Assembly (NCBI RefSeq): GCF_003576645.1
Contig: NC_044923.1
Coordinates: 16,441,922-16,505,921 of the forward strand
Source: Ipomoea triloba
Lineage: Eukaryota > Streptophyta > Magnoliopsida > Solanales > Convolvulaceae
Reading direction: 5' to 3'
Length of the DNA: 64,000 bases
The stretch's first letter is position 1. Every line of letters starts with the position of its first letter. This document shows, piece by piece, positions 34,486 through 46,676 of this stretch. The translations under genes were made by a program, and so were the position numbers. Under the pieces are notes generated by a model, which did not search any database, was not told the origin of the DNA, and worked only from the letters and a program-made list of their open reading frames with translations.

Positions 34486-34761
34486 ATAAGACACACCTCA
34501 AGACACAGCTACTCCTCTGGTCAAGTGGTCGGCTCTCCTCCGTCCTACTAGCATACCTGGACCAAACCCTTAGTAATATATTTAGCTCTATTTATTTACT
34601 AGTTTCTTAGCTTGAGTTATTTATTTTATTTGGGTCAGTATCTCGGACTTTGTATATATTTTTATTGGGCCTCACGCTTTGATAATAAGATTGTTATTTT
34701 TCTACCCCGTTCTATATTCTTATACCCGATCTATGGTGGAACTAGTCTCAATAAGATCATC

Positions 34762-35017
34762 AATATCTAAAATTGTAACAATATAATCCTAAATACATGC
34801 ATATTAATAAATATTTTAATTGACACCAAAAATAATTTTAAAAACTAAAAATGTCAAACAATCAACAAATTAAATAAAGTTTAGCACAACTACACGAGGC
34901 TTATCTCAATGGCTCAAGGGTCACCTTAAAAGTCCTGCTCCAATAACAAGGTGAAAAGACATGAAGAGTCATTGATTGAGAAGTCCAAAAAAATTCTCAA
35001 GAGGTGATGAAAACTTT
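34762..35017. other. spacer before the Pack-MULE
   Basis: No feature is recognised other than the target-site copy TGAAAACTTT at 35008-35017. Confidence 0.6.
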
Positions 35018-36028
35018 GAGCAAATTGCCATTTTGGTCCACTGACTATAAGGGTCCTCTTAATTGCAGTCCACGACTTTCAAAAGTGTTAATTGCATAAC
35101 CTGACTATCCAATTTTTGTCAATTTTGGTCACTCCAGCCAAATTGCCAACAAAATCTCAGCGGAATTTCCTAAACCCTAAAATAACAAGGGTATTTTGGT
35201 CATTTCACATTCTTGTCTTCTTCTCCGGCAACCTCCCACTTTTTCTTGCATTTTTCCGGTGACGCCTTCACGATGAACAGAGTCGCAGATCGACGACATC
35301 ACTCCTAGGCACATTATTTGCCATTCCGCACGACGCTTTCTTCCCTTTCTCTGCAAAAATGTCACTCTCCGTTAAACACTTCATTATTTTCTGTTTAGTT
35401 GTTCTCTTCGCCTTTCTATCGCCGGTAAACGTTGCCGTCTCCGATCAGATCCGAAAACCTCTGGGGATCCGTCGGGTCATCATTCGCAACCTACAACCCG
35501 ACTGCGGCGACATCGAGTCTAAATCTCAGTGCCTACAGAGCCCGAAATGCCGGTGGTGCCACAGCGACGCCATAGATGACTCTTGCTTCGCCATTGTGAA
35601 ATTAGTTGCCGTATTAGATTACTTTTCAATGCTCTGGTAAAAATTTTGAGATCTATGTTTTACTGTGCGAGGCTTTGAGATTTCTATTCTTTCGATTTTC
35701 AAATCCCCCAATAAAATAATGAAGTATGGACTATGGAGAGAACTTATTACATTAAAAAAAATCATGTTGTTACGTATTAGGCGTCGCCGGAAAAATTCCA
35801 GAAAAAGTGGGAGGTCGCCGGAGAAGAAGACAATAATGTGAAATGACCAAAATACCCTTGTTATTTTAGGGTTTAGGAAATTCCAGTGAGATTTGGCCAG
35901 CAATTTGACCGGAGTGACCAAAATTGACAAAAATTGAATAGTCAAGGTATGCAATTAACACTTTTGAAAGTCGTGGACTGCAATTAAGAGGATCTTTATA
36001 GTCAGTGGACCAAAATGACAATTTACTC
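35018..36028. mobile_element. Pack-MULE, 1011 bp, 250-bp TIRs, captured gene fragment
   Basis: The arms 35018-35267 and 35779-36028 are long inverted repeats: the left begins GAGCAAATTGCCATTTTGG, the right in complement GAGTAAATTGTCATTTTGG, and they continue to pair through 'gacgcct'. The flanks are TGAAAACTTT (35008-35017) and TGAAAACATT (36029-36038), a 9-10 bp duplication with one mismatch, as for Mutator-like elements. The 511-bp middle is not transposase but a piece of a host gene for a secreted protein. It lies about 580 bp before the start codon of the VEN4-like gene. Confidence 0.85.
35359..35640 (+). CDS. secreted Cys-rich protein fragment inside the Pack-MULE (93 aa ORF)
   Basis: The ORF begins MSLSVKHFIIFCLVVLFAFL, a clear signal peptide with a likely cut after NVAVS. 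After a basic stretch comes a cysteine cluster: DCGDIESKSQCLQSPKCRWC, then DDSCF (five Cys). The CRWC context resembles a PSI-like or small plant secreted-protein motif that I know only by pattern. The last ~17 codons (IVKLVAVLDYFSMLW) look like read-through into intron, so the captured piece is probably the first exon of a longer gene. It could be expressed as a short secreted peptide from a chimeric transcript, but nothing shows that it is. Confidence 0.5.
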   Translation: MSLSVKHFIIFCLVVLFAFLSPVNVAVSDQIRKPLGIRRVIIRNLQPDCGDIESKSQCLQSPKCRWCHSDAIDDSCFAIVKLVAVLDYFSMLW

Positions 36029-36150
36029 TGAAAACATTTTATGCATAGACTATTAGGTGATTCACAGTTTATCTCTTTAAGCACCTTTGAATAGAAATTC
36101 TGGGAGTTTAAGATTAATCCTCAAGTAGGTTGAATGTATAAAGAAAATAG

Positions 36151-36196
36151 AAAAAAAAAAAAAAAAANAAAAAAAAAAAAAAAAAAAAAAAAAAAA
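36151..36196. repeat. poly-A run with an N
   Basis: 45 A residues with one N at 36168. The N marks an unresolved homopolymer and probably a join. Confidence 0.9.
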
Positions 36197-36472
36197 CTGG
36201 CACTAGCCACTAGCCATTATCCACCACGCCACCACCCTAAAGATGTGGCCTCTATTAAAATGTGAGTAACCGTGTGATATTGCTTAAGTGCAATTCACTC
36301 CATAAAACTCATGAGGCGGCGGTTAACACGTCATGGCACGCGCTGGCATCCTCGCGTGGAGAGAACCTTTTTATTATTTTGTTCTGGCGGCATCACTTCA
36401 CCACTACTCCAAAATTCCTGTACCCGACGCCTCTCCCTCTCCCTTTCTCTGACCTCAACACTGCGTCTCCTC

Positions 36473-36489
36473 CTCTGAATATATATAGA
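36473..36489 (+). promoter_or_regulatory. TATA-like box of the VEN4-like gene
   Basis: 'ctgaatatatatagatg' lies about 120 bp before the ATG at 36609 and is preceded by pyrimidine-rich 'cctctccctctccctttctc'. An upstream in-frame ATG at 36489 directly abuts the TATA box and would lie before or at the likely transcript start. This favours 36609 as the true start. Confidence 0.5.
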
Positions 36490-36608
36490 TGACACGCAAC
36501 CGCATTCTATCATTTCGAACTTCAAACCCCTCCGCCGAAACAGAAAGCGCGAGTTTTCTCTCTGTCTCTAGAACCTCTCTGCAGCGGTTTCCTCGAAGAA
36601 GATCAGAA

Positions 36609-37708
36609 ATGGTAGCTTGCAGCAACGACGCCCTTCCGAGCTACAGTTACTCCTTGCCTGCCGATGATCGCCGATTCTCCAAGCAAGTTTACGATAACGT
36701 TCACGGAAACATCTATCTCGATCCTGTACGCTTCTCCAAACTCCGTTTTTATGCTTTTTGCATGCCTGTGACCGTTTATTATATATGTTTTGAATTCCTG
36801 CTTTTTGTAAATGTTTGAACTGTTGAAAGTTAAGAGCGGTTGATAATTCGAGGTTGTCGGTTTTGTTTCTGAGCTTTCGATTTCGGTTGGAGACTGCACT
36901 GGCGTATACGAAATGACAAGTGTGAATGTGAATAGGAGGAGGATTTTAATCATTTTATTGATCATGCATGCCTGCCTGCCTGCCTTATACGCTACTTTGT
37001 ATGAATTTTAGACGTAAATCTATGCTTTAAGTAATGATTGTTTAAATTAAATTAGTTCTATTTGTGAAGTGATTAGAGTGAAGATATTTGAAAATACAGA
37101 ACACTCGGTTGATTGTATTTTGTATGTTTTTTTTTGGTTAAATTCTTCCTTGGGGAATGATCAGTGAAAACGACTAGACATGGAAACGAATATTAATTTT
37201 TAGATGTTAAAAAAATTTTAGGTGCACATTTTTTATAAACATTTACTTGCACGTGTGTTGCGGGAAGCTTGCTTCTGTCCTCGAAATTGTTTTACAGAAT
37301 ATTCTATTTAGCTTCTGTTCTGATTATATTTTTATTGGAAGTCAACAGTATTTTATATAATGAGAATACATCGCTTTGAATTAAGTTGTCTTTTAAGGTA
37401 CATGTTTTGTTTCATTTAATGCTCGGAGGAATTCTCAAAAAAAAAAAAGCTCATGTCAGAAGTGTGAATGCTGAGTAACTAAAGGAAAGTTGTCTCAATA
37501 GTGAAAAAAAATAGAGAAGAGCTACCAGCTGCAAGCATACATTCTATTACTTGGATCTAAAATTTTCACAGTTTTAGTACTTATGAATTTATGATTTCCA
37601 CTAATTGCAGCTTTCTCTGAAGTTTGTGGATACAGAACAGTTTCAGAGGCAAGTTTAATCGTTCTGGAATTCTCTTCCTTAGTTCCTTTCCCACTTTGCA
37701 GTATGCAA

Positions 37709-37747
<39 letters not shown>

Positions 37748-40700
37748 AACATTTTTTTTTCTCTTGTTGTAGTACAGGCTTCGGGATTTGAAGCAACTTG
37801 GTGCGTTGTCAATTTTTATCGTTCAGTATTCACTTGTATCTAAAAAGTGATACTTTAAATTTCTGCAATTCTAAATCCTGGAAGGTGTGAGCTTTAAAAT
37901 GAAAATATTTCTAGCTTTTAAGTAAAATTGCTCACACAGTGCTTATGTGATTGATCACTAATGTACAAATACTGTCCATCCTGTTATTCATTCAATCTAA
38001 ACATACGCCTTAATTGGTAAAGGATATTGCTCATTAATTTTCCAAATATATGTGAAAGTCTTCTGCTTGATGCCAATATGGTAACTTATTTAAGAAGCTA
38101 TTTGATTCTGTTGTGTGATGAGTATCTGGTTTATGGGAGATAATTATTTGGTCTTTGCATCAAATGTTGTTCCATGTGCTACAATAATGTCTTCTGTCAA
38201 GAAGTTCATGCCTTCATTAATTCCATTATATGCTCTGTTTTATGTGTCACAATACTATGTGACCAAGTCAGCTTCATCTTTGTGTGTAGGCCTTACTTAC
38301 TTTGTTTACCCGGGGGCTGTGCACTCTCGCTTTGAGCATTCACTTGGTGTCTATTGGCTGGCTAGTGATGCTATAAACAGACTTAAAGCCAGTCAAGTGA
38401 GATTATATTCATGTTTTGCTATTATTCTAAGCATGTTGTTGCATAGACCATTCATAGTGCATGCATGTTGTCCTTGTAGGGTTCAGAGCTTGGCATTGAT
38501 CCATTTGATGTTCAGACAGTGAAACTTGCTGGTAAATCCATTTACTGCTCTTCAAACAATTTTTCTTCAACTAAATTCTTCTTATGTTTTTCTTGGTTGT
38601 ATCTAGGATTACTGCATGATGTCGGTCATGGGCCATTCAGCCACACGTTTGAGCGTGAATTTCTTCCTCGAGTTCTTAATGGCATCAAATGGTATTTCTA
38701 TACTGTTCCCTAAAATAAATTGGATTGTCTCCATACATAAGACAAACACAAAGATTTGATCCAAGAGCGAATTCTCTAACCATTTGATCTGCTTTGTTAT
38801 TTATGTATACGATTTTCTTCACTTTTTTCTATATAACAAGTATTCTTTGATCTATATCCATCATCCATGGAAACATACTATTTTCATATCTCAATGTAGT
38901 CATCTTAATTAACTCTTATTATAAATGAAATTTATCAAGGTCCCATGAAGATATGTCTTTGAAGATGATAGACTACATTGTTGATAAACATACCATTGAC
39001 ATTGATTCTGAGAAACATAAGAAAGTGAAGGTTTGTTTGTCAATTATATTTCCTCTCTCTGGCTTTATCTGCTTTTCATTTGTTTTTGTACTCTTACCTC
39101 TTATTTCTTTGTTTTGTTTTGTTTTGTGTTTTATTTTCCCCTTGTTCCATCTCTTTGATGTCTTTTGTATAGCAACTGGACTCTGGGGCACTTGTTTTGG
39201 AGTCTCTTGTTTTTTTTGCTTTTATTGTTTTTGTTTCCCTTTTAGATTTACTCTTGATTGCTTTATGTTAGAGAACCATAGTTTTTACCTTCTCATTGCA
39301 TCATCATGTACGTCTTGTTACCAATGCAGGAAATGATAATTGCTTCTGAGAGTGATCAATCTAATGTAAGTAAATTGCTATGGGGCATATATTGAATAAA
39401 AATCATTTTTACCACTTAGTAAATAATGTACAGTATGTTCTAACCCGCTTTTCGGTCTTTTCCTACACAGAACTTGAAAGAAAAGCAATTCTTGTATGAT
39501 ATTGTTGCTAATGGGCGCAATGGCATAGATGTTGACAAGTAACAATCTGCTTATGACTTTCTTTTGATGTGACTTCACACTCATAATAATTCTTAAAGAG
39601 TTACAGGTCATTAATGTTCTTTCAGATTTGATTATATAATCCGTGACTCTCGGGCTTGTGGTCTTGGTTGCAATTTCCAGTTTGAAAGGTGTAAAATTTG
39701 TACCCTTGCCCTACTTCTATCAAGATTTCTGAAATACTTAATGAGGGCCTTGAATTTTCTTACCTATAAGAATGAAATACTATTTGAATTTAATTTCAAT
39801 CAATTTATACCCTTAAGAAGCAATCCTAAAGAGCTGTTACCCTGCTCATTTAGAATTTTCGACACAATGAGGGTTATGGACAATGAGATATGCTACCGCG
39901 CAAAGGAATGTTAGTACTTGCTTCTATTCCCTCACCTGAATAGGACAATCCCTTTATTGCCACTGGTTTTCAGTTGAGGTTTTTTAAAAAAAAAAAATTC
40001 AATTAATAATAATAATTTGATCATTTTGCTCAGATCTTACAATCCACAAGCTATTTTATACACGGGCTGATTTGCATCGAACAGTTTATATGCATGCAAA
40101 AGTGAAGGTGACTCATAATTCATAAATAAAATTTTTTCCAATTTGGACAGATTGCTACTTATATGCTCTAACCATTTAATTCTTTATTTTTGTTCCTTTT
40201 TCAGGCTATTGAACTAATGATTGTTGATGCCCTGGTAAAGGCAAATAATTCTCTTAAAATCACATCCTATATTGATGAACCATCTGAATACTGGCAGGTT
40301 GGATTTGCCTATTACTTGTCTTAATCCATTCACTTTGTTGAATATCTTAAAACTATGGTCTCTTAATGCCTGCATATTACAGTTAGATGACACGATAGTG
40401 AAAACTATTGAAACCAGTTCTTGTCAAGAACTGAAGGAATCCAGAGATCTCATCCTTAGAATTCGAAGAAGGGATTTGTACCAGGTATACACTTGAGAAA
40501 AGACAGGTGCAGATAAAAGTTGTTGATCAGTGGTTCTATTATCACTTCTTCAGTCTCTAAATACTGTTTCAAGCTAACTATAAGGCAAGTCCTGAAGTAT
40601 TTTTTAAATGTTCAATAGTTCTGTAATGAGTTTGCTGTACCAAAGGAGAAGCTGGAGCATTTCAAAAATGTCACTTCTCAAGATATAATTTGTTCCCAGG

Positions 40701-41772
40701 TCTGCAACATTCACTTGCTATGGTGTCTATAGTTTGCGCCAATTGCCATCAGTGCAGTCTCTAATGGACCTTTCTCTATCATGCAGAATTCTGATGGAAG
40801 TGCACCTATGCTAAAGGAGGAAGATATCGTTGTAACTAATGTCAAAATTGATTTGACTCGTGGAAGAAAAAATCCGCTTGAATGGTATGTACAGTAGGAA
40901 GACCATATCTAGGATGCATTTACTATGCACTCTCATAACCAGTGATTGTCTTGTACTGCCATCTAAATCATACTCTTTCTATTCTGCTTTTTTCATGATC
41001 TCCCATTTCTCCAATCCAGCATCAATTTTTTCAAGGTATTTCAATTCCTTCCTCATCTGTGTTATCTGGTTTTCTTAGGTGTTTCTTTTTGCCTACTGAT
41101 ACTAGTATGGACCAGAAGAGTTTGTTTAGATTTTTATCTAGGAAGGTTGAGCATTAGTTATTGTTTAGAAATTAGAATAGGTTGTATCTTGTTCAAAGAA
41201 GGTAAGAATACTAAAGACCCCTTCCCTTCAGTATCAAACCCCAGTGATGAAGTTAGGATTATTCTAAGCTCTATTTGAAAAGAAACCCATTACCTGAAGT
41301 GGTCCTGAAAACTATTTGGTGCTTAATAAGTAGCTTAGCTGATTTATACTTTTGTAATTGTAAATATAATACGAAGTATAATGTTCGCAGGTGGAGCTTA
41401 TATATGTCTAATAAATGCCACACGGATTTAATGTTTGTTCTTTTCAGGATTTTGAAAGTAATGAGAAGTTTCATATCAAAGATGATCGTGTCAGTCACTT
41501 GCTTCCAGCATTTTATCAGGACATGATCGTTAGAGTTTACTCCAAAAAGCCTGATCTGGTCCATGCTAACATTTTCTTTTTTCCCCGTTTCTTACTGAGG
41601 AAAATAGAGAAGTCACATTATTTTTTTTTACCACCATTCTCTAAGTTTTGATAAAATCGTACAGGTGGGAGCTGTGTCAGAGGCCTTCGAGAACTTTCAA
41701 CTCAAAACATATGGGACGAAAACCCAAGTGCATGCTACGCCGGATAAGAAGAAACGCCCAAGGTATATATAG
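36609..41772 (+). CDS. VEN4: SAMHD1-like deoxynucleoside triphosphate triphosphohydrolase (VENOSA4 homologue), 19 exons, 472 aa
   Basis: Exons: 36609-36725, 37611-37648, 37778-37800, 38290-38396, 38480-38531, 38607-38691, 38940-39030, 39330-39365, 39471-39538, 39626-39688, 39854-39909, 40034-40107, 40205-40297, 40383-40484, 40619-40699, 40787-40884, 41020-41035, 41448-41558, 41665-41772. They sum to 1419 nt, in frame throughout, matching the roughly 473-aa family length. The HD-domain metal ligands are all present: His76 in SRFEHSLGVYWLA, His116-Asp117 in LLHDVGHGPFSH, and Asp205 in NGIDVDKFDY. All introns are GT-AG except intron 2, which starts GC (AG|GCAAGT). VEN4 hydrolyses dNTPs to deoxynucleosides and keeps dNTP pools and genome stability in order; mutants of the Arabidopsis gene affect leaves and chloroplasts. 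The start is chosen by family alignment (MVACSNDALPSYSYSL). The end KKKRPRYI then TAG assumes that the last exon is not spliced on. Confidence 0.93.
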
Positions 41773-42572
41773 TCATCACTTGTAGGTGGGGCTTATATTT
41801 TCAGAAACTTGTCATGCACCAAATCAGATAACACTAATCCTCATAGTCTCACTATTAGATGTTTAAAAGAACGTAGGTGTACAATTTTTGTACTGTATAT
41901 ATTTGTCCTCGGATCCGTCTTTAATTGTAAACATGCTAGTTGTGTTGTTGATCCGACTGACGCACTTCTAATACAGAATTACAGATTAATGTTTTTCACT
42001 TGATATAAACACTTGGAAGTGTTAGGTACTTTTTTCACTTGGAAGTGTTAGGTACTTTTTTTTTTTCAACTTTGACTGTTGTTCAGAATACTGCAATGCA
42101 TGGTTTGAAAAAAAATCCATGGAGAGATATGTTTTTTAATGCCTCTTATTGAAGTTGAATTAGTGTTGAAGAAAGTATATTTGAAACAGAGGCCTCAATA
42201 CTCAGAGAGTTATGGTCAACGTAAAAAGTCCAATTTTCAAAAACTAATGGAATTCCAACTAACTGAAACCAGCTTACCTTTCATCTTTGAAAAGAAATAT
42301 ATATAATAGGCAGTGTTTGTTGTATGGATTTAAACCTTTCCACAACCGTCTCAACCTCACAAATGAAGACTGAAGAGAGTGCGAGAATTACAATCACAAG
42401 GAGAAAGCAAAGGAAGAGTCCGTCAAACACGAAATCCCCAAACCTTTGATTACGATTGTTTAAGTTAGATGTAAAACCATATAGGATATTTTTCGATGGT
42501 AATATTTTTCTAATCCAATTTGCCAAAGAAAATGGGTTTAATTGCCTTTTGTTCAATTTAGTCATTTGTACC
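41773..42572. other. 3' flank of the VEN4-like gene
   Basis: Likely holds the 3' UTR. A tandem doubling 'cacttggaagtgttaggtac' occurs at about 42009 and 42038. The rest has no recognised gene, and the Harbinger-like element begins at 42576. Confidence 0.5.
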
Positions 42573-43016
42573 TTAGGGGTGTATTCAATCGTGATTTTCG
42601 TTCATGGATTTTTAAAGACCTTTAAGAACTTATATGTTTAGTGGTATACAATTCAACCTTTTAGAGAGTTTTTTTTAAAAGTCAGACGATATTCAATCAA
42701 GATTTTTAAAGAGTATTTACAAGTCGGGTGGTATTTGATTAAGACTTTTAAAGAGTCTTTAAAAGTCATTCAGTATTCAAAAAGTTATGAACTTTTTCTT
42801 CTCAAATATAAATAGTTGAACTTCCAAACTTTCTCTATAAACTTTTCTCCCTAACCTTTAAACTTTCTATATGAACATTTTCTTCCTAAATTCGTGAACA
42901 AAGCAAACAAATTTTTCATCTATCATCGTCAAATTTTACTAAATATTTAATAATATTCATATAAATACTTGTATATTTTGAGTTTCATTCTTTTTATGTT
43001 CATATTTGAAAAACTT

Positions 43017-43849
43017 AGACTACCGTGTTCTTGGTCTAAGATGCTAAAAGAGTCTTCCAACTATTAAATCCAATTACTAAATTTGTTAGATGACCTTTTA
43101 AACTATTTACTGATCTAGTGCAAAGAATAGAACAAGGAGTATTATGCAGATAATGTGCAAGAAACTAACAAAGCAGTAAGAACACTAAGAATTGGTAACC
43201 CAGTTCGGAATCTCAATTCCTACATCTGGGGGCCATCACTCTGATTGCCCAACTCTTCATTGATCAATCTGGAAATGTATCACCAATTTACAGTAAAGAA
43301 TCACATGGCAACTCTAGAAATCTTCATCATCACCATTCTAGAGTTCAGCCTTGAAGAGTTGAGGAATACTTGATCTCCCGATCTTCTTGAATTGAGGCTC
43401 CCCCTCAATCGTAGCGCAACTGGCTTTCAGAGTGACTGCTTGCCCAATACTTCATGAAGAAGATGCATCTTGAATCAAAGGTAAGCTTTGTCAAGATATC
43501 TTGTTATCACATCTAAGGAAGCTTTTCCATTTAGATCTTTTGTATTTTCTTCCGTTAGTTCAATCACTGGAAGTCCTCCTCATATATATATGTTGCCCAG
43601 ATTCGGTTAAATCTGAAGTCTTCGTAACTGACTCTGAATCCTCTTCTTGTCTTCCTTGTCTTGGTCCAGTGTTTTGTTCAGCAAGTTGTCCATAAAGCCT
43701 TTTGATCCTTCTGGAACTATAAGAAACCTAATACATCATAAGACACTTTGTTTTTTGAACTATCTGCTGAACTAACAAATTGTCACAAGGACTTGTTACA
43801 ACTTAGGGAGTTTTTACAAGTATTTTTCTTCTTAGCAATTTTATTAACA
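43017..43849 (-). repeat. 3' LTR of the Sirevirus-type element plus polypurine tract
   Basis: On the minus strand it starts TGTTAATAAAATTGCTAAG and ends GTTTTTCA. Immediately before it (43850-43861) is the polypurine tract AAAGGGGGAGAT. A TATATATATGAG promoter-like box is near 43580. Confidence 0.92.
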
Positions 43850-44267
43850 ATCTCCCCCTTTGTAACAAGTTTCTTGGCAATTTACAACAATCTTCCTAAA
43901 ATATCAGAGATAGTCAAAAACAACGTTTATTTAAGACAAAAGTCCCAATCAGAAACTGAATTAAACATCCAAACAAAGTACGAAGATGATTATATCATCA
44001 AACAAAATACAATGAAAACTAACATGAGACCCTATTACAAATAGTCCATTTCAGCAGAAGGGTCTTTCATCAAGACTAGTACCCAAGTAGGCCATGCTTG
44101 TAACCAATCATCTTCTTCATCAAAAAAAACAGTAACCAGTAACCAGTAGTAACCAATGTTTAGAAGGTTGTTACTACTCCCCCTATTGCCAAGAACTTGT
44201 GAATCTGTAGCCACAAGATTCCATAGCAGGACCAAGTAGAAAAGGCAACCCAGGTTTTAGAACAGAA

Positions 44268-46583
44268 TCATTCAGATTCTGAGGACTCATCGTCCTGGCT
44301 GTCTGCAGTGGATTCAGCTTCAGGTGCAGTGGAAGCAGCTTCAGGTGCGGTGGAAGCAGCTTCAGGTGTAGTAGATGGATCAGTGGGTGTTTCAGCAACA
44401 GCAGCAGTCATCTCTTGGTCTCTCAATCTCAATTGTTCTCTCAATTGCATCTCAATTGTTCTCTTTTCAACAAGTATCTGGATGATTGTGTTAAGATCTC
44501 TGATGCTTTTGTCGAGATGCTGTGCTGTGAGTTTGCTGGTAAATGGTACATCAAGGTTCAAAGCTGGGGCTGAGCTACTTGCATGTTCTGGAAAGATATC
44601 AAGCACATGACTTCCTTGTTTCAGTCTAGCATCAATTGTTCTGACTTGTAGTGCTTCCATAGGTTCATTTGGTTCTGGTTTGAAACCTTGTGAGCGCAGA
44701 ACTCCATAAATTGTGCAGGGGAAAGGCAGCTTTACCTTGCTCTCCTTAGACTCTGGTTTTCTGAAGGATGCCATATGTTTGAAGATAATGTCACCTAAAT
44801 CAACGGGAATACCTTTGCCTATCTTGTAGATCAGGGTGGCCATAAGAAAGTTTAAGCCTCCTCAGCAGGCCAGTAGCTGTAGGTTCCTCCTGTAATGACT
44901 TTTGTGATGGTATTTGCACCAATAACAGGGTCTTCAATGTCACTTGCATCTATGCCCAGATGCAGATTGATGGTACGTGTGTCAAAATTGTATTCCTTTC
45001 CTCTCAGCCAAACACGTCCGTAGACATGTGAGCCAGCCTCCTTGATAGTCTTCAGAAGGTTTGCATAAAATTCCTTGATGGCAATAGGTGGATAGCTAGT
45101 CTGAGTTGTTACAGACTTGACAAGATTTAGCTTCTCAAACACTGGCATTAGTTGGCACTGAGACTTGAACTTTTCAACATCAAGATACCTTTCGCTCAGG
45201 ATTTTCCTTTTGTTTGTTGAGTCCCACCTTGCAGCATACTCATCAGATAGGAATTGAGGGGTGATTACTTCAAGGGGTGTTACGGCAGAGACATCCGGCT
45301 GGCTTTCAGGTTGCTGAGTTTGAGTGGTGATCTTCTTACTAGTAGTGGTTTCCACAAGGGCAGGTTGTTCAGCAACTGGCTGTTTTCTCTTAGTTTTTCG
45401 TGTTGGTGAGGGGGTTTCCTTCTCCTGTTGTGCTGTGGATGACCTGGTTTTTCGCCTAGTGACAGGAGCGGGAAAGACTTGAATTTTTGCCACAGGATTT
45501 TTGTCCACATGTTCTTCTTGAATCTTCTTCTTTCCTTTTGCTTTTGCTTGGTTCTTCTTCACTTGAGACAAAGGCAGATTGTCTTCTTCATCAGTTTGTT
45601 CAGCAGCTGATAATTCTGGAGGATTTCCTGTTTCAAACTCAAAATCTAGTGGAGAATCATCAATGGGGATGGTAGGTGTTGTTTCAGGATTTGGTTCAGA
45701 TTGAGGTTCAGACCTAATTTCATCAGTATGAGAGTTTTCTGACTGAATGGGGAGAGGATTTTCAGGATTTTGATGTTCAGGGATTTCTACTTGTGTGGTT
45801 TGTGGTGATGGCAAGGACAGAGATTTATCTTGTGTGGGTTTTGTACTTTGTGGGATATTCAGTGGAATAGACAATCTATTTGTGAGAGAGGTTGATCTTC
45901 TGTGTTCATCCATGACGTTAAACAAATTTAGTTTGGTGAAAAGGGAAGCAGGAGGTTCAAGTTGATGAGGACCATATACTACAGCTGATTCTGGGTTGAC
46001 ATTATCAGGCACGAGTAGATTTTTCTCAGGAACATGCAATTTTTCATGTTCATCATCTATTGGTTCTTGTTTTACAGACACTAAGGGCAAAGGTTTTTCT
46101 ACAGTGACATTTTCTGGGTTAATATCATCCTCAGTATCTGATAGAACAATTATATCCTGAAAAAAAAAATATTAAAGGCAGAAACTATGCTGTTCATGTA
46201 TAGTCATTTATTAAGAAAAAAAATGAAGAAAAGGAGAATGTTTTAGAATAAACCTCAGGATCTTTGGCCTTAGCTGTTTCTCCTTTCTCGAATGCAATTG
46301 GTTTGAGGAACCCTTTCAGATAGTCTAGTTGCTCTGCTCTTGAGTACCACGACCAGATTGGTTCTCCTCCTGGAGGTTTCATCTTGTTGTTGACTATCAT
46401 AACCATCTCTCGTGATGCTTGATGTTGAATTTCATAGGGATATCTGTTTGTGAGTCTGGAGAAATCAAAATATTGGGTTTCATCTTGATCCATTGTAGAG
46501 CTTCGTTCCAAGATTTTTGATTTTGGGTGAGATTTGCGAGGGGGTTTGCAGCTTTGAGAGATTTTCGTGATCTTTGATTTCAT
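44268..46583 (-). pseudogene. Sirevirus env-like ORF with a probable intron
   Basis: The first part, 46583-46254 (MKSKITKISQSCKPPRKS ... ETAKAKDPE), ends at a good donor GAG|GTTTAT. A 96-bp intron (46253-46158) ends TTTTTTTTTCAG. The second part starts at 46157 (DIIVLSDTEDDINPENV), in the same phase as the long frame to 44852. That frame is rich in Pro/Gln/Lys/Thr, with basic blocks such as KKNQAKAKGKKK, then a folded-looking part IAIKEFYANLLKTIKEAG and RVWLRGKEYNFDTRTINLHL. A one-base slip at about 44850 separates it from MATLIYKIGKGIPVDLGD to 44268, which ends in an Ala/Ser/Thr/Glu tail with EAASTAPEA repeats. The FYANL...RGK.Y.F pattern is that of the putative plant transposon protein family found in Sirevirus and Athila extra ORFs. 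No signal peptide or membrane helix is obvious, so 'env-like' is only a positional name. Confidence 0.7.
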
Positions 46584-46676
46584 CTAACTGCAACTGGTTT
46601 TTCAAAGGTCGAAAGACTCCATGATGACCTGCTTTTTCGGGTCACGTGATGAGGCATGAGGAGAGTGGGAGTCGTG

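Larger units (their letters stand above)
31875..34761 (+). mobile_element. GC-rich non-coding LTR-type element (gypsy-like, ends partly resolved)
   Basis: The sequence 'tttattgggcctcacgc', then 'taat' plus a short gap, then 'ctatggtgga' and 'ataa(a/g)a' occurs near 33007-33104 and again near 34665-34761, as two LTR 3' ends would. Right after the first, TTGGCACTGTCTGTGGGGAAC (33105-33125) resembles the primer-site region of plant gypsy elements. A promoter-like TATAAAAAGG is at 32694. The block 31960-32640 is G-rich with 'ggcacgtcccgtggcgg' repeats. No gag or pol is visible, so this would be a non-autonomous element. The left end is a guess. Confidence 0.5.

Noticed and set aside
36489..36608. 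Use of the upstream in-frame ATG at 36489 for the VEN4-like protein
   Set aside because: It abuts the TATA-like box, and the added 40 residues (MTRNRILSFRTSNPSAETES...) do not fit the family start. The ATG at 36609 gives the normal length.
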